Positions 50,490 through 62,000 of a stretch of DNA of 64,000 bases are shown here, piece after piece. The stretch is from assembly GCF_900496995.4 (NCBI RefSeq), contig NC_044004.1, positions 78,499,538 through 78,563,537 on the forward strand, given 5' to 3'. Source of the stretch: Aquila chrysaetos chrysaetos (taxonomy: Eukaryota > Chordata > Aves > Accipitriformes > Accipitridae). The notes under the pieces were generated by a model. It did not search any database. It was not told the origin of the DNA and worked only from the letters and a program-made list of their open reading frames with translations. A program made the position numbers and the translations under genes. Within the stretch, counting starts at the first letter, position 1; each line of letters starts with the position of its first letter.

Positions 50490-53094
50490 GAGTAGATGAA
50501 GACATATTGGACTGTTCAAAGCACTTTGGCATGCTTTTTCAACTTTGTTTCCTTGTTTTCTACTGCATCAAGGAAGAGTAACTTCCTTTTCATTTCTTCA
50601 GCTATGAAATCTAGTAACTCAGCAGCTTTAAAAATAACGACTATCACAGTTTCATCTTCACTAGCTATGTGCCACTGAAGTTCTTCCTAGATTTTGACAA
50701 CTAGCAGTAGGCTTAAAGCCGTAAGAAGGCTGTAGGTTGAAAGTTGTCCTTTTCCTCTGCAGGGCCTGTGAATGATATGAAAAATAACAGTTAGATGCTT
50801 GTTTCTGCTCCAGTAAGGGTAGTAAGGAACTTTACCTCGCAGTTCAGTAGGTTCAGAACCATGCTGTAGATGCAGGACAGATGCAGGGTAGGAGAAGAGG
50901 GCTGGAGAAGACCATTCCCGAAGGTGCTCTAAATCCAAGTGTGCACAGCTGATAAGGCAAACCTGGGCGCAGATTGAACAAGGTGAGGGGGTAAAACCAG
51001 TTGTTATTTCTTTTGCAGGCTAATATTTGAGAAACCGAATGTTTTATTGAGCCAAGCCTGTTGCTCCCCAGAAATAAGAGTCCTGTGTGCATGTGGCATA
51101 CCCGCATACAATAAGAAAACATCTATTATAAGCCCTTCTTTAAAATAAAAAATAACTGTTAGCAAAGAATAAGATTAATTGTGGTAATAAAATAATAAGA
51201 GAAATACTATAGTTTCACTGAACATGCCTTCCAAATTTCTGATTCATTTGCTTTTCTTTTATATAGAGAGCATTTTTCGGCTCTCTTCTGTTATTTCTGG
51301 GTAATTTGGTACTAAGTTTTGTGGTATTTTTTTTTTCTTCACAATGCATTGGCCTGTCCTTTGGCATAACAAGACTTAGCTTCATTATGTAAACTGCATT
51401 TGAGTTGGCTGACGTAAAACTCAGTATCTGGCTCATGGTTAATACCAGGAAAAAAACATAGTGATGTAATTCATTCAAGGCCTGCATGAAATGGTCTCAC
51501 TGAGATTATTTTTACATCTTTTCTCATTAATTAATGCTAACATTTTCTATGAAGGAAATATCTTTCATAATGAATTTTCTTTTCTTGTGGAGCTTTGAGG
51601 ATAACTTGGGTGTTGTCTTCAGTACAACTCTGAAAACTGTTGCAAACCATGAAAACATGAATGTCAACCTGTTAAAGGGTTGATCCCTCCAGTTATTTGT
51701 TTTACATGCTAAGCACACTAAAAATGTCTTTTAAATGCCTGTTGGTGATGGTAAATGAGGGCATGAGAAAAATAGCACAATAGGGGAATTGAAGAATAGC
51801 AGAATTCCTTTTTAACACTTGAATCAACATATGACATCACTGGGGTAGTTAGTATAACTGAACTAAAAATGCAAGGGGCAAAATTATATTGATTTCTACA
51901 GTGAATGGTATATTTTATATTTAGATGTTAAACAAATGCATACAGTCATGCACCTTCTAGTGAATGTATACCTGCTATTCAGTCAATTCAGTTTGCTGGT
52001 TTGATTATAAGCTTTTTCTGAGAGATAACCTGATGAATGGCTTGAATAAGAATTCATTGCTTCCCAGAAGGAGGTTAAGAATAAGCTATAGAGATACACT
52101 TTCTCATGTTGGATTTGGTCTTCCTTAGTCCATTGAGGTGTTACACACTTTACTCTGTGTGTATACATATAGTATTATTCAGAAAAAAAATTAACTTTTT
52201 AAGATAAAAACATTTAGATTCACTTTCGAGTGAAACATTCAGAAATAGAAATGATGAGAATCAGTTGCAGCTGACATGATTTAGATGAACTCAGTACATA
52301 GCTCATTGTCCTGTCTGATAAGATTTGCTGTTCCAAGGAAAAATTGGTAGGGAAAAAAACCCAAACAATTAAAAAACCTTTTCTGTTCAAAACCAAGTAT
52401 TTTGAAAACTTTAATCAACATCTCACTATCCAAGAGTTCATTTTTTAGAACCTTCTGGTGATTTTCACCTACTAATTGTAGGGACCTTTTTGCCTCTTTA
52501 GTGGTACTGGAGTAACTGTTTTGTCTAGACGTGTGGAAGACTTGTTTCCTGTCACTTGCTCTTATTTTGTGAAAAGTGCGAAGTCTAGGGATAACTGAAG
52601 TCCTCTGTACAGCACCGCTTATGAAAGGGATCTGTTTTCTGTCCTCAAAGTTATACACTGGTTGCAGCTTCACCTGTCTGGTATCTCAGCCTACTGCCTT
52701 GCACCGGTCAGGAGAATATGAATCCCAGCTAATGCTGGGAGAACAGAGCAGGCAAGACTGACAGGCTAAAAGAGGCTGAAACAAGCTCTCACACTAGCAA
52801 AAGCCTGATCTCCAGCAGCTCACCTCTTTGCAAATGGCTCTCGATGTGAATTCTCCCACTGGAGCTTTTAGCTGGTAGAAAGCCTTCACTTGGCATAAGC
52901 TCTGCCATTTAGTTGGGCACCACAGGAGAGGACTACTGGGGAACAGACCTCAGGAGCTCTGATCCCAGAATGAGTTGCAATCGAGTGTGTTTTGGGTGTA
53001 TGACTAGTTGATTTCAGCTGAATTTTGAAGCCAGTTGCAATGGTTTTCCAGAAGTGAAGCAGTAATACTAGACAGGAGGAGAATGACCAAGCAG

Positions 53095-53126
53095 AGCACT
53101 CAGAAGCATAAGCACTCAGAAGCAGG
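53095..53126. repeat. 16-bp tandem duplication
   Basis: AGCACTCAGAAGCA is repeated head-to-tail with period 16 (53095-53110 and 53111-53126); only the last bases differ. Confidence 0.8.
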
Positions 53127-54186
53127 TAGACAGCTGGGAATGCAAAATGAGGTGCTGCCTGGTGGATGTGATCAGAGCCCAGCATAAGAAACTCTGTTTT
53201 GCTTGCAGGGGGAGGGGGAAGAGTCATTGTCTTTATCTGGATTGTATGATTTAACACAACTGTAGTAATAGGTGGGACCTTTTTAAGGGAATATTTTTGT
53301 GGAAAAATGCTGACTTGGTGAAATAGAAGCTAGTCCCACTGTCCCTTGCCATGAAGAAAGTTCTTTTCTCAGGTCTAATGAGCAGTGAGGGAGGACTGGG
53401 CTGCCACTGCAGGGCCTACAGGAGGGATGGAGGTGAGAAGGATGCTGTCCCCAGGTGCTGCTCTGCAGGGATTCAGCAGCTGGTTGAGACATGAATGCAG
53501 CAAGGGCAGCAACAAATTCATAGTGAGGCTGTTATTCCCCAACACTTGCCTTTTCTCGTGGTTGGGGTAAGGAGGTCAGAGCGCCTGGCTGCATAGGGGG
53601 CTGGAAAGGGGGCAAATGGGTAGGCAGCAGGTCCCAGTGTCGAGCTGAAGTACTTGTCCAGTGTGTGTGAAGAGTGGCAAAGAAAAGGCTAGCTGTTGTC
53701 TGAGCTAGAGTCCCCGAAGCATATGCATATTGATTGATCTGAGGCCAGTGGTTATATGTCCTACTCCTTCCCTTTGGCCCAGTATTTGTTCCCTTTTCAT
53801 TTTCACCAGAAAATTAGTTCAGCATCCGAGAAAACTTTTGCTGTAATTACTATGTTTCTGCAGAAGAGTTATGGTTTGAATGAATTATCAAACAGATCAG
53901 TTTTTAGAAAATTTTCAACCAGCTTTATTGCTGGGCCTACAGGTGAGGAGACTATAGTAGGGGAGATGTAGCAAGTTAAATTGCTTGAAGAGAGAATGGA
54001 AAAGACAACTGAAAAGAGAGTTGAAACAGATTTACTGTTTCTTTCTTGCTCAGCAGAATATTTTATCCGCCTGTGTTTAAATATAATGAATGTAAATTTA
54101 GCTTGGACCTTTACTGACTGAGAAGGAAGAATCGGAGACTTCGAGAAAATGCTGTGGATTCTCTTCCAGCATAGCACAGCTCTACT

Positions 54187-54229
54187 GTTTTTGTTGTTGT
54201 TGTTGTTGTTTGTTTGTTTGTTTGTTTTT
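54187..54229. repeat. Compound microsatellite (GTT)n(GTTT)n
   Basis: About six TTG units run directly into about five TTTG units. It is a typical compound slippage locus, about 170 bases upstream of the candidate exon at 54.4 kb. Confidence 0.9.
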
Positions 54230-54401
54230 CCCTTTGTCTAAACACACAGCCTTTCCTTCCCTTGTGTGACTTGTGCCTCTGGCATTCTCCCCCTCCCTTC
54301 CTAAGCCACCTCTTTGCTTCTAGGGGGTTGTGTGATTAGTTGTTTAATTGATGCCCTTGATTCCATTGATAGTTTTCTTTGTTTCAATGTCTTTTCTCTA
54401 G

Positions 54402-54544
54402 ATGCAAGCATTGGGCCATCTGAGCCTGACAAAAGTAAAAAGGGATCTCTAATACATGAATCTAGCAGTCAATCCAGAGGACCTGTTCCATTAAAAAGCC
54501 ATCCAGAAAACTCTGCTATCAAAGAATAACAGTTTAGCAAAGGG
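54402..54544 (+). other. Candidate unassigned exon
   Basis: It is a 143-base segment. The preceding sequence TGTCTTTTCTCTAG is a good pyrimidine tract and acceptor, and CAAAGG|GGTGAGT offers a near-consensus donor (GT at 54545). In one frame it is open for 42 codons from 54401, giving a hydrophilic Ser/Lys/Pro/Glu-rich sequence (ASIGPSEPDKSKKG... ending SAIKE) before TAA at 54527-54529. That would make it a terminal coding exon or, if spliced at the donor, a 5' UTR or non-coding exon. It lies on the strand and side expected for the 5' end of TNIP3, but I cannot match it to that protein. An open frame this short is not significant by itself. Confidence 0.25.
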
Positions 54545-56254
54545 GTGAGTTTGATCTCTTCTAATTTATATAGTAATTAAGATTTCACAGACAAGTAAGT
54601 CAGTGGAAGTGTTGGACAGTTCTCCTGCGGCAGCTGCTGTGGAGAAACGAAGCTGTTTGATACCCCTCATATTGCTTTCCTTTTAATTAATGTATATTTG
54701 CACTGCCTGCTTTACCTCTTGCTTTCTATGCCTGGCATTTGAAAGTGAGGTATTGGAATTGTCGCTCAATTTCGTGGTGTTTTGTTTTTGTGCTAACAGT
54801 GCAGGTAGATTGACAGAAGACAGATTGACTTTCTGGTATTGCCTCCTATTCCCATCTCTCTCTAGTGAAGAAGTAGAACTTACGTAGCTAAACTCAGTAC
54901 AAAGATGATACCTAAATACAACCATACTCAGTCAGCAGTAATATCTTTTGTTGGAGGACCGAATGCAGTAGGAACATTAAACTGTGCAATTTTCTTAGGC
55001 CTCCTGGACGGAAGTAGACAGATGGTGTGACTTGGTGAGGTTGCACTGTGGTTCAGTGGCAGAACAACCCCCAGTTTTATCCTCTGCCTGCTGATCTTCC
55101 CCCCCATAACACAATGCCACTGCAAATGTACTGGTGCGCCAGTGCTCTGTGAGAACCTCATACGCTGTGCAGTCACCCAGTTACTAAAAATCCTAATTGC
55201 TGGCATTTGTATTCAAGGCAGAAGGCGTTCCCTGTTTGTACAGCCTACGTATGAAACATCCCACGTAGTTTGTAACCATCCTCCCGCTTTCACTGTGCGT
55301 GGGAGTTTATCTTTACTAGAAACAGTAATTGCAAAAATGACCTTCATACTTACTGAAAGCAGTAGACAGCTCCACTCTGACTCATGGAATGAGCCCAGGT
55401 ATTGGGTAACGGCTTGCTGCTCGATAACGTTTCTCTATTGTCTTGTGCAATAGTTAAACCGAAGCCTAGTTCTGTGTCGGATACAATATTGTAGGAGATG
55501 CGTACGATGGTTCTGTCTCTGCCAGAGTCAAGGATGAAGCGAAAACTACAAAACTGCTGCTGACTGATGAAAGCAGCCTTGTGTTGGCTCAGCTGGGTTT
55601 CAGAGCGAAGGCTCAAGTTTCAGCATGTCTTCTAGTTTCGATTTTAAAATCACATATCCAGTTTGGATCATGCACCTCAAGCCGAAATAAAAGCCATTAC
55701 TTTTAATCTGTAATTGTATTGCCTCCCTAGTGGATCCTTGGGGTCCCTCTTTGCTGTCATCTTAGCTGATTTTTGTTTTCTGTAATGTTCATTAGTGTTT
55801 TACTTCAGTAGGAAATCCCCTTTTTTAAATGCCTCATAATGAGTCACTGCTGCTGTTTGCTTCAAACTGAAGGGGATTCCAACTATAAAATTGTATTATT
55901 GCTAAAATATAATCCTGTTCCATTGTGTAGGTTGTAGTTTAAAACAGAAATGTTTGGAGGAGTTGTACAGTAAGCAAGCAATGTTGTTGCTAGTTTTGTT
56001 TATTAAATTGGGGATTAATGGCCATTACCAGTAAGAAGTAAGCAGCTTAGAAGTTTAATAGATCAAAACCAATCTCAAACTGAAAATATTATTCAGCAGT
56101 TATGTATCTCTGAAGGTCTGTTAAAAAAACAAAACAAAACAAACAACCCCCCCCCCAAAACCTAACCAAAACCCAAGCCCAAACATAATAGTTTGTGTGT
56201 TCCCAGTAATGAATATTAAGATTTGTTCAGCCGGAAGCACGGTTTGGTTTGGCC

Positions 56255-56285
56255 TTTTTTTTTTTTTTTTGTATGTGTGTGTGTA
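56255..56285. repeat. T tract followed by short (TG)n
   Basis: Sixteen T residues (56255-56270) are followed by GTATGTGTGTGTGTATG, a compound low-complexity stretch. Confidence 0.85.
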
Positions 56286-59018
56286 TGCATGTTCTTTATG
56301 GATTCAAAATTGAATTGCTTTAAAAGTATTTCTTTCAGGCATGGAAGATTGCTTTGAATTTCCTTCTTTCATTATAAATCTGACTATCCTCATATCTGTA
56401 TTACTGTTGGTTTAGCCCCTGTTGCTTTAAGCTGCAGTCTTCTGAAACCATTGTCTATTGCTTTCTTTTATCTGGAGTAACTGCTGCAACTCTCTGTGAT
56501 GCTGGAGTTTTGATCACATTTCAAATCTCCGTGTGTGCCTGTGTGCGCATACAGGAGATGGAAATTTCAATTTGCAGTAGCCTTTGGTCCTGCTTTCTTG
56601 TGTCTGTAGAGGTACGCAGACAATCTAGGTGTAGTCTCTGAACGCTTACTTTGCCTCCCCTTTCAGCTCTGGATTTCCTTCCTTGTTTTCAGAGTTTACC
56701 TGAGTGCTTCTATAGGCTGTAATCCAGACTAGCCCATTCCACTGCTGACAGCTACCTCCACACTCAGGACTAGGTGAGACAACTTGTTTCTCTGTTGCTT
56801 TTGGACTCTGAAAGTCCTCCTGGCAATTTTTTTTTTTTTTTCCCCTTTCTGGCTTTATCTGTTATTTAAACAGAACTCAGGAATTCCAGTTTTACTCTAG
56901 GCTGTATAGGAATGCAAAAGAAAACCCCACAAAAGGCACCATTTAAAAGCAAATTGTATCAATGTCTTCGATATTAAGATATGGAAGGTCATGGTTATAT
57001 ATTGAGATATGGTGGTTACTGGGCATTGAAAAGGACCATGAGGTTGCTGAAGGCCCCACAGTAACACTTGAGTTTTAAAAGAGTCTCACTACTGGTTTTA
57101 CAGCATATTGCTGTAAAGGAAGTAAGTTAATAAAAGCCACAAAGATGTACAATTTCCCATAGCCTTTGACTAATGCTTTAAGAGAAAGAACATTTAAAAG
57201 AATACTTTTAACTGAAGGTGAGGGGATTTCCTTAGGAAGAATGCTTTTAAGGGGCCTTGCTCTGAACCAGTGACCTCAGGAGGCAGTTGTTTCCTAACAG
57301 CATGAGAAGTGTCTGTGCTGATGAATAGAAGGACATGGACAGCTCCACCCCTCAACCTCCAAAATGCTTTTGGGTTTATGTCTCTTCAAAGGTGTTTAAG
57401 TGCTAAGGATTCAGAATCTTACACTAATGCCCTAAATTGCCTAATTTGCTTAGCTGCCATCCTCTTAGGGTAACAGGACCAAAGGAGCTGGGCTGCCCCA
57501 CAAATACTGCGAACCATGGTGGTATGGTGTGGAGGCACTCAGGTGAGTCCCTGTGGAGACACTCTGGGTCTGGAAACTGACTGGCTTGGCCGGTGCCTGT
57601 GAGGCTTCTCCAGTGAAGGTCACTGGTGAGTAAAGCCAGGCTTCCCCTAATTACCCCATGCAGGTGAGGGTGTCTTAGGGTCCAGCAATACAGACTTGTC
57701 TCACGTTATGCTGAGCAGCAACTGTTAAGCCCCATCACAGTGCAACACCCACGTGGGTCTAGGGGGCCAAAGCCAGGTTTGGGTGGAGTGATTTGTCTGT
57801 GTCTCCAGGGTCCAGAGGCCTGGCTATGGAACTGAGACGTTTGTGTGAACTGGCAGCATGGTGGTCCATGCTGGCTGTTCACAGGAGTCGAGTTGGGAAT
57901 CTGTGTCTGTGGTCTGACTCAGACTCAAGCCTGGGTAAAACGTGGCTACTAGGAGCTGACCGGTTGAGTGCGCTTAAGACAGTTCCATATGGTGTTTAGG
58001 TACATAGCATGGAGTCTGGCTCGTTTGGAAAATTTGGACCTGAGTGCTTTTGTCACTTCTGAAAAGGGAAAAGATTCCATGCATCCTGTAGAAATTTTGA
58101 AAATAGCACTCCATTTATGTAGTGAGATCTCTACATAGACCATTAAGGTCACCTTGGCACTTTGGTTAGGCTGTGAACTACTAATAGTCAAATATTTTCT
58201 TTTCATTTCTATGACCATTACTATTTTTCTCCTGTGGTAGAATGTCTCATCTGAATAATCCTCTCATATATATTCAATTGCTTTTCAACATCCATCTTTG
58301 GTTTGCAAATGCTGAATATGCTTTTTTAGGAAATTAGATTGAACTAAACTTGAGTGTTTGCAAACATTTGAAAGACTTACAGGTAGTAATGGGGTATTTA
58401 TCAGACTCACTGGCTCTCTGCTGTCGTTTAAAGCTTCGTTACAAGTAGGATGCACAGACAGGTACTGCAAAAGTTTAGAGTAAGGTTATAATTAATAAGT
58501 AGATATATATCCCTGCTTTATAAAATAATCTTCAGTATTTAATTTTTTTTCTGGGTTGTGATTGTGGGAAAGTACATAAGGGAAGTAAAACTGTATGTTT
58601 GCTACAGTGTCCTAGTGCTCCAAGCACTTGTCTTTTTTTTGTTTTGTTTTTTTAAGGTAAAAAAGAAAAGAAAGGAAAAAATAAGGACCGTATCTCCACT
58701 ACAGCAAATGGCTTTTCCTTACATCATTTATGAAAATTAATCATTTTAACAACATTTTTCTTTACTGTTCAAAGAATTTTTACATTTTTCTTGATTGTTC
58801 CCCAATGCCTATACACTGCCTCTGTCTATGTTTTATGAGTAAAATCTGAATAACACAAGGGTACAGTTTCCATAAAATTAAGGTCATATGAGGTGGAAAT
58901 AGCAGCCTAAGATCAGGAGTTCCTTCATTTTTATAGCCCTTTCTTTTGGTAACAGGAAACAGCTCTAAGGCAGTTTTCTTGTAGGACGATATGTAGGAAT
59001 GTTTGCCTTTATAGATTC

Positions 59019-59037
59019 TGTGTGTGTGTGTGTGTGT
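59019..59037. repeat. (TG)n microsatellite
   Basis: About nine TG units, flanked by TTC and CTGCATGC. It is likely polymorphic. Confidence 0.9.
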
Positions 59038-62000
59038 CTGCATGCTTATGTGATGGAGAGCTGCATTAGATATATTTGGATCTGGCTTCTAACAACGAAA
59101 GCACTCTCTCTCTAATGTGGTTATTAGCCTTACCGCACACTTGTATGTCTTGCACAACCATATAGCAAAGTTGTAAGCAGATATTATTATTCTTGATTTC
59201 ACAAAAAGGGAAAATTAGATTCAGATGCTTGGGTGGGTGGAGGCAGGAAAACTTCCGCGTCAGTGTTACGAAGAACATTAGTGGTTGTGAAAAGGTCGTC
59301 AGAGTCTCCAGAGAAGCTGAGAAAGAGTACAGTTCTCATCTGAAATGTAGTAGACATGTCACCCCTCACCACCTTCCTCTCCTCTAAAGTGCCTTTCTTC
59401 CTGTCCAACAACAACCAGGATACCTCTTATGAGATACCTTCACTTCCCCCGTTTGCCCTTGGTCACCTGCAAACCTAGGTGAAGCCATCTTTCTCTATCC
59501 AGCTACCCATACTGATGGCAAACACTAGCTCTCACTGGGTACATCAGGCCTTACTTCCTTTTTCCTTTCATTTTTAACCCAGACTTTTGTAGCTCCTGTG
59601 TTCAGCTGACAATTTACAACCTGTAATAGTGGTGGGAGCTGACGAAGGCAGGCTAAGCTTACTGTTCAAGGGAGCGGCTTTTCTGTACAATACGGTTTTA
59701 TATTATTGTGTATTACCTTATTTAGTATCATTCTAGTGTTTCCTTACCATGATCAACTTCCAATGGTGCTTTAGTTAACGTGACCAAAACCTCTGCTGTG
59801 CTTGAATTCCACGGAGCTCTATACAGAGGTACAAGCAAACGTAGTGAAGAAAGTGGCTGGTTTTTGTGAAGTCTTTTGACATATTTTGAAACACATTTTT
59901 GTACCGTCCATTTTAGGCTAGCATCAAGAGTGTGCGCCTTAAACTTAGGGTGTGCAGCAATGGGGTTTGTGATAATCCTTCATTCTTTCCATGATCTTGA
60001 ACTTAGCTTTGAACATCTTGCAGTCTATCCTTGGCCCTTTCTGTGGAGGTATCCACTGTTCCAGGTGAACATAGTAACTCACTGCACTCCTTTGCTGCTG
60101 AGAAGAAAATCAGAGACCAGGAACTTAGTTTTGTGGTAGATGATCTTGTTGAGAAAATTCTCTGTAGTATTTTGTAGTAGTATAAGGTACGCAAGTCCTC
60201 AGGCTCAGTGCCTGATCTTATTGTTGTAGCTCAGCCAGAAAATAGCAAAGGCAGAAGAGTGATTGCAACTTGCAGTTTTTGGCAGTCCCTGAATCTGGGT
60301 GAAAATGCTTTGCCTCATCCAGAAAAACCCTGTCTCCATGAGGTAAAGGTCACGCTTCTGTCAAACCACTAGATGTTGCTTTAAAATTTCACTGACATAT
60401 ACAGTAGGAAACTTAGTACAGCTTCAGGGTTGACTTTTCTCTTTTGTTAATTGGCAAGCAGGTTAAACTATGTATGGATAGGAAAGAAACCTTGCTGAAG
60501 CTTATGCAGAAAGAGAAATCCTTTTCATGGAAGATTCAGACATTGCCTAAAATAGGATTTAATTCCAGTTTGGACAAGAATTTAAACACTGCAATATTTC
60601 ATTAAGATAATTAGTGGTAGGCAACCAGCTAGTGAACAAGGTGGCCTTATTGGCCAGAAAAAAGGTTTGTAATCAAAATTCCTTGACACTAAGCTGCGTG
60701 CTTAAATTTTGTGGAATTGACAAATGTGGTGGAAGTGGTGTTCTGCTGGAACCTGCTGCTGGCCTGCAGTTTTCATACTTGGCTATCCTATCAACTTCGT
60801 GAACATCTTCAAGAAAATCCAGTGAAAAAGCATAAGAATATATCTGAGTAATAATAAAGAATTGACTGAATTGCCATCTAAGACCTCATAAAGGAGCTGT
60901 GGCATTTCCAGCTTTTCCATAAGAAAGGGAGCATTTATTGTGGGTGGTCTTTCATTTGCGTCTAAGCAGTAAGCCACACAGGGAGCAGGAACAAAATGGG
61001 TGGGAAGTGCCTTGACTTTTACTATATCTGAGGCAAAAACTTGAGTCCAAACTAAAATCAAAGTGATTCACTAAAATTTAGGGTAGAACTGGGTAGCAGT
61101 ATCCTCCTCACTGGGAAAGTCACTTCTGTGAGAACAAAAATGTATTTCAATTCTGTATGAAGTGTGGATAAGAGGTACCCTCACCTTTAACTGTTTAGTT
61201 TACCTCAAAAACATGACAACTGGGACTGACTGTCTCATATTGCTACTTCTTGGTCTGGAGCATGTGAACCTGTTTAAGAAATATATAAATAGAAAAGAAG
61301 ATAGCGGCCAACCTATTTCTGAGTGAAGCAGAAGAGAGTATTTTAGCTTGGCAAAAATATAAGTGCGTGGGAGCAGTTCTCATTCACGCACCAAAAGAGA
61401 GGAGGGCAGCTGTAGACAGCCAGGGAGTAACGCTCGTGTCGAGGACAGCAGGCTGCCTTGTTTCAGCAGAATGAATTCCTAATTCCCTAAGTGTGGTATC
61501 AAAGTATAACTTAAAACTAAATCTCAGAAACTTCCTGGACAGCAAATCTGTCTTCAGCTTCCTCTCCAGAATACTGGAGTCCCAAACTGTTTTGAGCACT
61601 TCAAAATTGCTTTTTTTCCAGTCTCCTTTCTTCCTTGTAGTGGTCTTTTCTCTCCTGAATAATACTTACATGGCAATTAAGCCCTTTACAAGTCACCTAG
61701 GATCTGGTACTTTAAGCTGCTGTCTTTGCATTATATTAAATTTTCTCTAACTCATTTCCTTATTTTTCCCCTATGGAAAGCCCCTAAACAAACAGTTCTT
61801 CAGTGGACAATAAAATAATTTGAATGGCAGCCGTCCAATCTGGACTTTCTCTAGATAAGTGGCTTGGGTATGCATAAGAAGCAATGAAACTTTTATTATT
61901 CATTTATGTATGGTGTAGCCAAAGGGGTTTTCCTCTTCTGGAGGGGGGGAGTGGGGAGGTCAGGTAAAAAGATGCATATGTGATTTCTGCTGTACCCCCA

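Larger units (their letters stand above)
34770..54180. other. Intergenic-looking region downstream of QRFPR
   Basis: Nearly 20 kb shows no recognisable coding exon on either strand. Open frames are short, AT-driven and lack domains. It contains numerous A or T tracts of 14-23 bases, a 33-bp tandem duplication, a long G run and a possible ancient repeat near 40.1-40.6 kb. In human the next gene on this side is TNIP3; I saw none of its coiled-coil exons. Confidence 0.55.
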
